A stretch of DNA of 11,382 nt from JAQUYS01 sp964430665 (GTDB lineage: Archaea; Nanobdellota; Nanobdellia; Woesearchaeales; SKGA01): the NCBI GenBank assembly GCA_964430665.1, contig CAYSFC010000022.1:1-11382 (forward strand). The letters are read 5' to 3'. The notes below the pieces were generated by a model. It worked only from the letters and a program-made list of their open reading frames with translations. It did not search any database and was not told the origin of the DNA. A program made the translations under genes and the position numbers. Positions 5,499 through 11,382 of the stretch are shown piece by piece (the stretch's first letter is position 1; every line of letters begins with the position of its first letter).

Positions 5499-6675
5499 TT
5501 GATTTTTTTCTGAAAATTATGATGAAAATTATTGTGAATATTAAAAGTATTATTCCTGCGGCAAAGAAAATTTTTCTCAGTCCGAATGCATCGCTAAAGA
5601 ATCCGAATGTTATTGATATAAATAATAAACCTAATCTTGAGAACATATTTTGTACAGAAAGAATTGTTGCTCTTTCATTGGATTGAGATAATTTATGAGT
5701 ATAATCTCCTATTACAGGAAAAATATATCCTCTTACAAATTCTCTAAAAATGAAAAAGATAAATCCCCACCAAACAAAGAATGTACTAACTCCTATGAAT
5801 GAAAGCACTAAAAATAAAGGCATTATTAAAAGCGACTTAAAAATACCTAATTTGCTTTCAATCTCGTGAACTTTCCAAGCGGCTAAAGCTGTAAAAATCG
5901 AGAAAAATGCAAAGATTAATCCATATGCGTAAAGAGGTAAATTGGTTGCTCCGAAATATGGTTGATACATAACAAATATTGTATTGGAGAAACCTAAGAC
6001 TATAAATGAATAAATAGACAAACCCAATAATTTTTTATCCTGTACTGATTTTTTAACTATCCTAAATAAATTTTGAAGTTCATCTCTAAAGGGTAAAGGT
6101 TCTAATTTTTTATGAATTGTTGGTTCGATTATGGTAAACAAGGCACCCAACATAATTAAATGCCCTACACCAGTTATTAAAACAGTTATTTGAAAACCAT
6201 AAATAATCAACCAAGAACCAACTAATGCAGATAATATAACTGCAATCTCTTCGAAAATCTTAGACCGTCCATATATTTTTTTAAACTCGCTTTCTCTTTT
6301 TAGAGAAAGTAGTGAATCATATAATAATGCAGAATCTGCGCCAGATAAGAATGCTGAACCTATACCTGAAATTATTTGAGATATGAAAAAGAATGTAAAT
6401 GTTGTTGATTTGTAAAGAATTATTAGAGCCAGAATATAGAGGAGTGAAGAAAGTATTAATGAATTTTTTCTTCCAATTCTATCTGCAACATATCCTGAAG
6501 GTATCTCGAATACGAAAACTAATGCAGCCATTGCACCATTAATTATTGCTACTTCTCCTAAAGATAATCCTAGTTTTTGAAAGTAATAAACTATGTATGG
6601 TAAGAATACAACAAAGTAAGCAAAAAATGAAAAAACATAATATTTCCAAATGTTAGACTTTATTCTTTTATCCAA
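5488..6675 (-). CDS. Major facilitator superfamily (MFS) transporter
   Basis: A 395-residue protein with about twelve membrane helices. The MFS loop 2-3 motif is intact as GYVADRIGRK (61-70), and SGADSALLYDS (111-121) matches a helix found in many drug/metabolite MFS exporters. A cytoplasmic loop between the halves lies around 186-210. The substrate is unknown. No ATG or GTG is available upstream in frame before a stop near 6709-6711, and the first internal ATG is at codon 49, so a TTG at 6675 is the likely start. It overlaps the PAC2 stop by 8 bases (TTGGATAA), which suggests translational coupling. The gene is the distal member of the S27e-aIF2 alpha-Nop10-PAC2 operon. Its 3' end overlaps the transglutaminase-like gene by 11 bases. 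Confidence 0.9.
   Translation of the reverse strand: MDKRIKSNIWKYYVFSFFAYFVVFLPYIVYYFQKLGLSLGEVAIINGAMAALVFVFEIPSGYVADRIGRKNSLILSSLLYILALIILYKSTTFTFFFISQIISGIGSAFLSGADSALLYDSLLSLKRESEFKKIYGRSKIFEEIAVILSALVGSWLIIYGFQITVLITGVGHLIMLGALFTIIEPTIHKKLEPLPFRDELQNLFRIVKKSVQDKKLLGLSIYSFIVLGFSNTIFVMYQPYFGATNLPLYAYGLIFAFFSIFTALAAWKVHEIESKLGIFKSLLIMPLFLVLSFIGVSTFFVWWGFIFFIFREFVRGYIFPVIGDYTHKLSQSNERATILSVQNMFSRLGLLFISITFGFFSDAFGLRKIFFAAGIILLIFTIIFIIIFRKKSITF
5503..5509 (+). terminator. T7 tract after the transglutaminase-like gene
   Basis: Seven consecutive T begin 5 bases past the stop codon at 5498 and would serve as an archaeal U-tract terminator. They lie within the coding 3' end of the opposing MFS gene. 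Confidence 0.4.
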
Positions 6676-7441
6676 TGTAACCCAACTCTTGATATTTTCT
6701 GAGTTTTTTTATTTTTTTAGATTTGGATTTGGGAATTTCTTCATCAGATGCTAATTCTTCTTCCATTATAGAAATTTCTTCGTTTAATTCTGTTAAATTT
6801 AATTTGAAAGAATATTTTTTATCCAATAATTCTAATATTTTTTTTGATTCCTTTAATCCTATGTACATTGGATGTCCAAATGTTTCTCCTAATAATGATG
6901 CTGCTTTTATTTTATAATTTTTAGATAAACCTAACAATAAACCTGATACTCCTATAATTGGTCCAACAATTCCAAACAATTTTGGATCTGCACCTAATTT
7001 TTTGAATTCAGAAATAAATTCTTTATTGTTTCCTGTAACAAATACTTGAGGATCTTCAGGAACTTCAGATAAACCTATCCCTCCAAGAGTAATTATATTT
7101 TTACAATTGTAATTATTTACTATTTCTAATAATAAATCTGTTAGTTCATAACTAGCACTTTCTAAAGAAGGTTGTGCATCACCTGTAAGAAAAAGAAAGT
7201 CTTGTTTATTTTTTCTAATATAGTAAAGTTCAAGTTTTGGCAAGGTTACTAAATTTTTTTCGTTTACAAAAACGCTGTTTGGTAAATATTTACTCCATAT
7301 TGTTCCAATCTTTTTTGCATTAGTTAAATCTATTAAGTAATCTACTACTATTTTTCCAACATTACCTATTCCTGGTAAACCTTCTATGAATATAGGAGAA
7401 TCACACTTGAATTGTTTATTTATATTAACCTTCCAACCCAT
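6668..7441 (-). CDS. PAC2-family proteasome assembly chaperone-like protein
   Basis: A 257-residue member of the PAC2 family (PF09754, COG2047), related to the chaperones that help build 20S proteasomes. The family signature GLPGIGNVG is at 21-29, GDAQP at 87-91, and LGGIGLSEVPEDPQV at 119-133. Residues about 214-235 are acidic and helical, and 238-251 form a Lys-rich tail. The last residues (ELGYIG) do not form a terminal HbYX motif of the type used by some proteasome-binding partners. It follows Nop10 after 46 bases, a known archaeal gene order. A TTTTTAA stretch about 26 bases upstream might be an additional internal promoter. The ATG at 7441 gives the usual family N-terminus. Confidence 0.9.
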   Translation of the reverse strand: MGWKVNINKQFKCDSPIFIEGLPGIGNVGKIVVDYLIDLTNAKKIGTIWSKYLPNSVFVNEKNLVTLPKLELYYIRKNKQDFLFLTGDAQPSLESASYELTDLLLEIVNNYNCKNIITLGGIGLSEVPEDPQVFVTGNNKEFISEFKKLGADPKLFGIVGPIIGVSGLLLGLSKNYKIKAASLLGETFGHPMYIGLKESKKILELLDKKYSFKLNLTELNEEISIMEEELASDEEIPKSKSKKIKKLRKYQELGYIG

Positions 7442-7487
7442 GAAGAAGAATAAACATCACACACTTAAAAAGATTTCCATGTTAAAT

Positions 7488-7643
7488 TCAAAGATTTTCC
7501 TTAGCTTGTCGTCTATATTTAGCATATTTATCTTCGGGAGAATATTTTGGAGGTTTGCATAAACGACGCTCACCACCACAAGAACAACCTTTAGAAAGTC
7601 CATAAGAATTACATTCAATGCATTTTAATATATTTAAAGCCAT
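7488..7643 (-). CDS. nop10: Nop10, box H/ACA RNP protein
   Basis: A 51-residue protein recognisable as archaeal Nop10, a core protein of H/ACA ribonucleoproteins that works with Cbf5, Gar1 and L7Ae in RNA-guided pseudouridylation. The zinc-ribbon cysteines are Cys8, Cys11, Cys20 and Cys22. The second pair is C-x-C rather than the usual C-x2-C, a small oddity. The C-terminal PPKYSPEDKYAKYRR (31-45) is the conserved Cbf5-binding part. The start at 7643 is chosen over an upstream in-frame ATG at 7697 because the family begins here and because it lies 1 base after the aIF2 alpha stop. The longer version would overlap that gene by 53 bases. Confidence 0.9.
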   Translation of the reverse strand: MALNILKCIECNSYGLSKGCSCGGERRLCKPPKYSPEDKYAKYRRQAKENL

Positions 7644-7644
7644 T

Positions 7645-8421
7645 TTATTCTCTTTGTACACTAAATTGGGTTTCAGTTTTATTAAATGAAGATTCAAGAC
7701 ATTTTACTGTTTCATCGTAAATGGATTCTGCTTCTTCATAATCTGGAGCAACAATTTCAAAATTATACTTTCCAGCACCTGCAAATTTGATTGAAAGATT
7801 ATCGCTTATTTTTAATGCTTTTTCCATAGCTTTGGAAATTAAATCTATTCCGTTTTCTTCAAAAGAATGAATTTTAAAATCTCCTTTTATTGAAACTTTT
7901 TTAGGTTTGATTCTTTCAGAAATTATTTTTTCTAAACCTTTAGCTAGTTCATCTTCTAATCCCATTGAAGTCAAAGAAACTTTGTTCTCAACAAAATCTT
8001 CAAATGCATCATATAAGGAAGAATATTTTTTCAGAAGTATTTTTGAAATATTTTCATATGTTTTAATTAAATCTAATTTATGTAATTCACAATAAGATTT
8101 TACTATGTTTTCAGTTATAGTTTCTTGTTTTCGTTCTTCAACTTTTGCTCTTCTTTGACTTTCATTAACTCTTCTTAAAGAAAGATCAATGTGTCCTTTT
8201 TCTTTATCTATTCTTAGAACTTTACATACTACAACTTTGCCTTCTTTAACGTAGTCATTTATGTTACGAATTCTTCCTGGACTGATTTCAGAAATATGAA
8301 TCATTCCACTTTTGTTTTTATATTCATCAAGATTTGCAAATACTGAGTGATATTGAATTTTACTAATAGTACAAAATACACATTCTCCTTCTTGAGGCAT
8401 TGAATCTTTTTTACGTAACAT
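7645..8421 (-). CDS. eif2a: Translation initiation factor aIF2 alpha subunit
   Basis: This 258-residue protein is the alpha subunit of aIF2, which with beta and gamma delivers initiator Met-tRNA to the small ribosomal subunit. The length is normal for archaea. The S1/OB domain spans about 10-86, with GMIHISEISPGRIRNI (39-54) and GHIDLSLRRV (76-85). A helical middle domain covers about 87-172, and an alpha/beta domain that binds the gamma subunit about 175-258. The region equivalent to the eukaryotic Ser51 loop reads EISPGRIRNI. The start at 8421 is one base after the S27e stop (TAAGATG) and gives the usual archaeal N-terminus. A second Met at codon 8 is a less likely alternative. It is co-transcribed with S27e and Nop10. 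Confidence 0.95.
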   Translation of the reverse strand: MLRKKDSMPQEGECVFCTISKIQYHSVFANLDEYKNKSGMIHISEISPGRIRNINDYVKEGKVVVCKVLRIDKEKGHIDLSLRRVNESQRRAKVEERKQETITENIVKSYCELHKLDLIKTYENISKILLKKYSSLYDAFEDFVENKVSLTSMGLEDELAKGLEKIISERIKPKKVSIKGDFKIHSFEENGIDLISKAMEKALKISDNLSIKFAGAGKYNFEIVAPDYEEAESIYDETVKCLESSFNKTETQFSVQRE

Positions 8422-8422
8422 C

Positions 8423-8602
8423 TTAATCTAAAACTTCCAGTATTCTTGCTTTAATTTGTGTTTTTCCACCAGTAGGTTCTGCTAGAGTTTCTGAACATAC
8501 TAAGCAAGTTATTTTTGATGCGCTTTTTCCAAAAATGATTTGCTCATTTTTACATTTTGAACATCTTACTTTGATAAATTTTGATTTTGGTTCTTTTGTC
8601 AT
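8423..8602 (-). CDS. rps27e: Ribosomal protein S27e
   Basis: A 59-residue zinc-ribbon protein of the small ribosomal subunit. Cysteine pairs CSKC (14-17) and CLVC (33-36) bind zinc, followed by the signature LAEPTGGK (40-47) and a C-terminal ILEVLD. The start at 8602 matches the family length. An in-frame ATG 51 bases upstream (8653) would add 17 residues unlike any S27e N-terminus and is rejected. It heads the operon S27e-aIF2 alpha-Nop10-PAC2-MFS. In many archaea L44e precedes S27e in this cluster, and it is absent here. A TATA-like TTATAAAAA ends only 13 bases before this ATG, too close for the leaderless spacing used elsewhere in the window. Confidence 0.93.
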   Translation of the reverse strand: MTKEPKSKFIKVRCSKCKNEQIIFGKSASKITCLVCSETLAEPTGGKTQIKARILEVLD

Positions 8603-8615
8603 AATTTTAACCTTG

Positions 8616-8625
8616 TTTTTATAAG
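8616..8625 (-). promoter_or_regulatory. TATA-like sequence close to the S27e start
   Basis: On the minus strand this reads CTTATAAAAA and ends 13 bases before the S27e ATG, some 6-7 bases closer than the TATA boxes of the leaderless genes here. It may not be the working promoter. A second candidate is the palindromic box at 8727-8738. Confidence 0.3.
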
Positions 8626-8653
8626 TCAATACTTTGAGACTTACGAGCAACAT

Positions 8654-8727
8654 GCCCTTAAGTTCATTTCCAACTCCCTTTTACTAGAAAATCAGAGTAT
8701 TAAACCAATATTGTGGAAATTAAGGGC
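8654..8727. other. Imperfect long inverted repeat, possible structured RNA or leader upstream of S27e
   Basis: The ends are GCCCTTAA (8654-8661) and TTAAGGGC (8720-8727), a perfect 8-bp stem. TTTCC (8667-8671) pairs with GGAAA (8715-8719) directly beneath it, giving 13 pairs with a 5-base bulge (8662-8666). Inside, ACTC/GAGT (8673-8676, 8695-8698) encloses TTTT-ACTAG-AAAA (8679-8691). A CAATATTG palindrome lies at 8706-8713. The 74-base span resembles a tRNA in size, but neither strand gives a D-arm and T-arm. It lies between the unknown 204-residue gene and S27e, so it could be a leader, a processing or termination hairpin, or a small RNA. Confidence 0.4.
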
Positions 8728-8738
8728 CTTTATAAAGG
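8727..8738. promoter_or_regulatory. Palindromic TATA-like box CCTTTATAAAGG
   Basis: This is a perfect 12-bp palindrome with a TATA core, overlapping the end of the inverted repeat by one base. On the minus strand it would start transcription near 8706, giving S27e a leader of about 100 bases. On the plus strand it would point into the neighbouring gene as antisense. Its symmetry would also suit a dimeric regulator. Confidence 0.35.
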
Positions 8739-8761
8739 TTGCGCAGGTTTAGAATTGAGAA

Positions 8762-9376
8762 TTATTCGATTTGTTTTTTTAAATATTGTGCCACATCTAT
8801 ACTGTAATTCATCATCCAATGATCTAAATTAAAATCGTTAGACTTTGCTTCGTAATAAGAAATTGCATCTCTTATTTTTGGAGCTAATTCCTCTTTTATT
8901 TCTGGGTGTGTTGATAATATTATTCCAATACGTCTTATTGGTTGCCACATATATTCAGACATTGATATTTGAAGTTCTTTATTTACAACTCTTTCAATTC
9001 CACTTTCATCTAACTCTTTACCAGTTAGAGCATCTTTTAATTTTGATTCTTTGTACATTTGTGTGTAATAATCTTTTTGTACTTTGAAGGGCTCTTTTGC
9101 ACCTTCTAATAAATGGATTGAGCCATTAATACAGTTATGAGAAAACTTAATTAATTCTGATTTTTTTTCTTCGGGTGATTTTTCACTGAAATATTGATTA
9201 AATACATCTTTGTAAAATTTATAAACATCGCAACCAAAAGCAGCATCTTCAGAAGGTAAAGTAAAATTCATTAAATTAAATGAATCTCCTATTTCAACTT
9301 CTTCAACACCTATAGCAGTTCTATGAAAAGTGTTATCGAAAATTTCATTTATATACATTATTTTTGGAACTTTCAT
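8762..9376 (-). CDS. Uncharacterised soluble protein, 204 residues
   Basis: I do not recognise a family. The protein has no signal peptide, no membrane segment and no obvious nucleotide- or metal-binding motif. It is rich in Glu, Lys and aromatic residues and looks mostly helical after about residue 45. Segments likely to be conserved, judging by composition, are HNCINGSIHLLEG (80-92), YMWQPIRRIG (142-151) and NLDHWMMNYS (183-192). His80, His88 and His186 with nearby acidic residues could bind a metal, but that is speculation. It is a real gene: a leaderless-type promoter sits at the right distance, and its composition and codon use match the neighbours. It is divergent from the GNAT gene, 107 bases apart, and is followed by the structured region before S27e. 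Confidence 0.75.
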   Translation of the reverse strand: MKVPKIMYINEIFDNTFHRTAIGVEEVEIGDSFNLMNFTLPSEDAAFGCDVYKFYKDVFNQYFSEKSPEEKKSELIKFSHNCINGSIHLLEGAKEPFKVQKDYYTQMYKESKLKDALTGKELDESGIERVVNKELQISMSEYMWQPIRRIGIILSTHPEIKEELAPKIRDAISYYEAKSNDFNLDHWMMNYSIDVAQYLKKQIE

Positions 9377-9398
9377 ATTAAATACACAAATACTGATT

Positions 9399-9408
9399 TA
9401 TATTTAAA
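9399..9408 (-). promoter_or_regulatory. TATA box of the 204-residue unknown gene (leaderless)
   Basis: On the minus strand TTTAAATATA is centred about 27 bases before the ATG at 9376, with a purine-rich AGAAAGA upstream as the BRE. It lies within a near-palindrome GATTTATATTTAAATC (9395-9410). Confidence 0.55.
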
Positions 9409-9446
9409 TCTTTCTAATGTTGTCCTTTGATAGTAGTATTTGTAAT

Positions 9447-9462
9447 TGAAAAGATTTATTAA
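9447..9462 (+). promoter_or_regulatory. BRE plus TATA-like box of the GNAT gene
   Basis: TGAAAAGATTTATTAA has a BRE-like TGAAAAG and a TATA-like ATTTATTAA centred about 26 bases before the ATG at 9484, matching the leaderless spacing. The better-looking CTTATAAATA at 9463-9472 is only 11 bases from the ATG, which is too close. Confidence 0.4.
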
Positions 9463-9483
9463 CTTATAAATAATATTCAACGT

Positions 9484-10077
9484 ATGATAACTCCTGATAA
9501 AAAATTAGTTAGAAAAGCTCCTAGAATAGAATCTAAGAGGTTATTTATGAGACCTTTTAAGATGGATGATGCTAAATTAATGGTTGAATCTGGGTGGCTA
9601 CATCGTAAGACAAAGAAGCCTTTGAAAACAATAGAAGAATCTAAAAAATATCTTAAAAATATATTAGCCGAAGATCAAGGTTATTATTTGGCTGTTTTTT
9701 TGAAAGACAATACTTTAGTTGGAAGATTAGATTTGGATCATTTAAACTGGTATGGAGATATGATTGGGGAAATTGGTTATTCTTTCTTGGAAAAACATCG
9801 GGGAAATGGTTATGCAACTGAAGCTACAAATTGTTTTGTTGATTATTTATTTCGAAAAGTTAAATTACATAAGGTGACTGCTGATACTGATCCTGGAAAT
9901 TTTGCATCTCAAAAAGTTTTGTATAAAGTTGGATTTACTCTTGAAGGAATTTTCAGAGATAAATATTATGATAAAATTTTAAAAAAATGGGTTGATGAAT
10001 ATAATTGGGGTTTGAAAAGGGACGAATGGATGAAGAAACATAAAAAACAAATATATAAAATAAAAAAATTAAATTAA
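9484..10077 (+). CDS. GNAT-family N-acetyltransferase, RimJ/RimL type
   Basis: A 197-residue member of the acetyltransferase_3 branch (RimJ/RimL/SpeG-like) of the GNAT superfamily, which moves the acetyl group from acetyl-CoA to an amine. The family start is ESKRLFMRPFKMDDA (16-30). The acetyl-CoA pyrophosphate loop is HRGNGYA (105-111), and DPGNFASQKVLYKVGF (136-151) is the classic segment ending with Asn and the helix that packs on CoA. A basic N-terminal tail of about 14 residues and a Lys-rich C-terminus (174-197) flank the domain. The substrate may be a protein N-terminus, a polyamine or a small molecule; it cannot be told. The stop overlaps trpB tail-to-tail by 9 bases. Confidence 0.9.
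   Translation: MITPDKKLVRKAPRIESKRLFMRPFKMDDAKLMVESGWLHRKTKKPLKTIEESKKYLKNILAEDQGYYLAVFLKDNTLVGRLDLDHLNWYGDMIGEIGYSFLEKHRGNGYATEATNCFVDYLFRKVKLHKVTADTDPGNFASQKVLYKVGFTLEGIFRDKYYDKILKKWVDEYNWGLKRDEWMKKHKKQIYKIKKLN
10057..10068 (-). terminator. U-tract terminator of trpB inside the GNAT 3' end
   Basis: On the minus strand this is T7-A-T4, reached immediately past the trpB stop codon (10069-10071). The same DNA encodes part of the Lys-rich tail of the acetyltransferase on the other strand. Confidence 0.4.
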
Positions 10078-11226
10078 ATCTAAAACAGTGTTCAAATCTT
10101 TATCGCCACGTCCAGAAAGATTTAGAATAACAACATCATCTTTCTTGAATTTATCTTTAGCTTGAATTAAATAAGCTAAAGCGTGACTTGATTCTAATGC
10201 AGGAATTATTCCTTCTTTTTTACAAAGAATTTGAAAAGCATTCAAAACTTCATCATCTTTTACTGTTTTATATTCTACTCTTTCTATGTCTTTTAGCATA
10301 GAATGTTCGGGGCCAATTCCAGGATACTCTAAACCAGAAGCAATTGAATAAACATCTTTAGGATTTCCTTTTTCATCTTGAAGAAGATAACATTTGAAAC
10401 CATGTATTACTCCGGGAGTTCCTAGAGTTAGAGTTGCTGCATGTTTTTCCGTATCCAAACCTTTTCCTGCGGGTTCAACACCTATTAGTTTTACATCATC
10501 GCTTAGAAAATCTGCGAACAAACCTATCGCATTACTTCCTCCACCAACACAGGCAACTAAATGGGTTGGTAATTTTCCTTCTTGTTCCAATATTTGTTTT
10601 TTTGCTTCTTCACCAATAACTTTTTGGAAATCTCTAACTATTGTTGGATAAGGGTGTGGGCCTACAACACTTCCTAGAAGATAGAAAACATCTGGATGTT
10701 CTATTAGATAATTTAATGCTTCATCTACTGCATCTTTTAGGGTTCTTGTTCCTCTTGTTACTTCTATCACTTCAGCTCCTAGAAGTTTCATTCTTTGAAC
10801 GTTTGGATTTTGTTTTTGTGCACTTATTTCTCCCATAAATATTTTACATTTCATTCCGAACATGGCAGCGGCAGTTGCAGTTGCTACACCATGTTGTCCT
10901 GCTCCTGTTTCTGCAATTATTTCTTTTTTGCCCATGTGTTTAGCTAAGAGAACTTGTCCTAAAACATTATTTATTTTGTGCGAACCCATATGATCTAAAT
11001 CTTCTCTTTTAAGATATAATTTAAACCCTAATTCTTTGCTTAAGTTTTTTGCAAAGTATAATGGACTTGGTCTTCCAACAAAATCTTTTAACAATTGTTT
11101 TAAATTTTTGTTGAAATCTTTTGTTTGTTTTAGTTTATTATATTCTTTTTCTAAGTTGTCTAAATATCCTACTAATTGTGGTGGAACGAATTGTCCTCCA
11201 TATTCTCCATAATATCCTTTTTTCAT
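10069..11226 (-). CDS. trpB: Tryptophan synthase beta subunit
   Basis: A 385-residue PLP enzyme that joins indole and serine to make tryptophan. The PLP lysine is Lys84 in GSHKINN (81-87), the catalytic acid Glu106 in AETGAGQHG (105-113), and the phosphate loop GGGSNAIG (228-235). SGRGDKD (371-377) contacts the PLP ring nitrogen. The segment SGLEYPGIGPEHS (297-309) and the overall length fit the common TrpB1 form rather than TrpB2. All key residues are intact. No trpA or other trp gene is adjacent in the window, so the partner may be elsewhere or missing; stand-alone TrpB could salvage indole. A GGAG ribosome binding site lies 10 bases before the ATG. An inverted repeat lies further upstream. 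Confidence 0.95.
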   Translation of the reverse strand: MKKGYYGEYGGQFVPPQLVGYLDNLEKEYNKLKQTKDFNKNLKQLLKDFVGRPSPLYFAKNLSKELGFKLYLKREDLDHMGSHKINNVLGQVLLAKHMGKKEIIAETGAGQHGVATATAAAMFGMKCKIFMGEISAQKQNPNVQRMKLLGAEVIEVTRGTRTLKDAVDEALNYLIEHPDVFYLLGSVVGPHPYPTIVRDFQKVIGEEAKKQILEQEGKLPTHLVACVGGGSNAIGLFADFLSDDVKLIGVEPAGKGLDTEKHAATLTLGTPGVIHGFKCYLLQDEKGNPKDVYSIASGLEYPGIGPEHSMLKDIERVEYKTVKDDEVLNAFQILCKKEGIIPALESSHALAYLIQAKDKFKKDDVVILNLSGRGDKDLNTVLDLI

Positions 11227-11236
11227 TTTTTTGATT

Positions 11237-11240
11237 CTCC
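11237..11240 (-). promoter_or_regulatory. Shine-Dalgarno GGAG of trpB
   Basis: GGAG on the minus strand is 10 bases before the ATG at 11226, implying that trpB, unlike most genes here, has a short leader. A TATA-like TAATTTAATC at about 11263-11273 would start transcription near 11242, just upstream of this site. Confidence 0.5.
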
Positions 11241-11246
11241 GTTTTA

Positions 11247-11260
11247 TAGTCTGTCGACTA
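11247..11260. promoter_or_regulatory. Inverted repeat TAGTC-N4-GACTA upstream of trpB, possible operator
   Basis: A perfect 5-bp inverted repeat around TGTC lies between the putative TATA box and the ribosome binding site of trpB, where a repressor would block the transcription start. A TATA-like CTATAAAAC partly overlaps it (11241-11249). No known tryptophan regulator site is recognised. Confidence 0.3.
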
Positions 11261-11331
11261 GTTTGATTAAATTAAAAAAATTAAGTTTGATTTTTGTATA
11301 GAAAAATCTAATGCCAGAATCCTTTTGAAAT

Positions 11332-11340
11332 TTTAAATAT
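11332..11340 (+). promoter_or_regulatory. TATA box of the gene entering at the right edge
   Basis: TTTAAATAT, preceded by TTGAAAT as a BRE-like stretch, is centred 27 bases before an ATG at 11363, the same layout as the other leaderless genes of the window. Confidence 0.45.
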
Positions 11341-11362
11341 AGTTAAATCTAAGAAAAAGTTA

Positions 11363-11382
11363 ATGTTGCCACGCAAAATCAC
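11363..11382 (+). CDS. Probable start of a further gene, partial
   Basis: An ATG at 11363 opens a frame reading MLPRKI and continuing past the window edge. Too little is present to name it. Support comes only from the well-placed TATA box upstream. An earlier ATG at 11310 runs into a stop after five codons. Confidence 0.4.

Noticed and set aside
7644..7697. An 18-residue N-terminal extension of Nop10
   Set aside because: It lies inside the aIF2 alpha coding end and is foreign to Nop10, while the ATG at 7643 directly follows the aIF2 alpha stop.
8603..8653. A 17-residue N-terminal extension of S27e from an upstream in-frame ATG
   Set aside because: It does not resemble any S27e N-terminus and would make the protein longer than the family. 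The ATG at 8602 fits the family.
8654..8727. A tRNA gene, because the 74-base span ends in complementary 8-base arms like an acceptor stem
   Set aside because: On neither strand can a D-arm, anticodon arm and T-arm with the usual loop bases be drawn. The inner GGAAA/TTTCC pairing simply extends the outer stem instead.
8654..8727. A miniature transposable element with terminal inverted repeats
   Set aside because: There is no flanking target-site duplication and no second copy in the window, and the stem continues inward as in an RNA hairpin.

Overview
The window is a strongly AT-rich stretch of an archaeal genome. The domain call rests on a compact cluster encoding ribosomal protein S27e, initiation factor aIF2 alpha, Nop10 and a PAC2-family proteasome assembly chaperone, all archaeal/eukaryotic-type proteins in an order known from many archaea. 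The promoters support it: TATA-like boxes lie about 25 bases upstream of many start codons, as expected for leaderless archaeal transcripts. Low GC, very short intergenic distances, small proteins and an assembly gap of 100 N suggest a metagenome-assembled genome, possibly a DPANN archaeon (Woesearchaeota/Pacearchaeota-like). That lineage is an inference from style only.

Left part (1-4830): a partial APH-type small-molecule kinase (minus) is divergent from a seven-helix Bax inhibitor-1/YccA-type membrane protein (plus). The latter converges on an ABC-F ATPase (minus) that has a strong Shine-Dalgarno site. A 281-base non-coding stretch (3341-3621) follows. It holds the ABC-F promoter, a short inverted repeat, a GC-richer island with two adjacent small hairpins, and the promoter of a TctA/DUF112-type membrane permease (plus).

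Centre (4831-8602): after the gap comes a small membrane-anchored protein with a transglutaminase-like Cys-His-Asp arrangement (plus). It overlaps tail-to-tail with an MFS transporter (minus). The MFS gene is the last member of a minus-strand operon reading S27e - aIF2 alpha - Nop10 - PAC2 - MFS. The first three genes are separated by 1 base each, and MFS starts with TTG inside the PAC2 stop region. The operon couples core translation and proteasome genes with a transporter that is not normally part of this cluster.

Right part (8603-11382): the 159-base leader/intergenic region upstream of S27e contains a long imperfect inverted repeat (8654-8727) abutting a palindromic TATA-like box. Next are an unrecognised 204-residue acidic protein (minus), a divergent RimJ/RimL-type GNAT acetyltransferase (plus), and a stand-alone tryptophan synthase beta subunit (minus) overlapping the GNAT gene tail-to-tail. 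The last 20 bases appear to be the start of another leaderless plus-strand gene.

No tRNA, rRNA, CRISPR array, insertion sequence or phage gene was seen. The most useful leads are the two structured non-coding segments, the transglutaminase-like protein, the unknown 204-residue protein, and the likelihood that the 100-N gap is an unmerged contig overlap.
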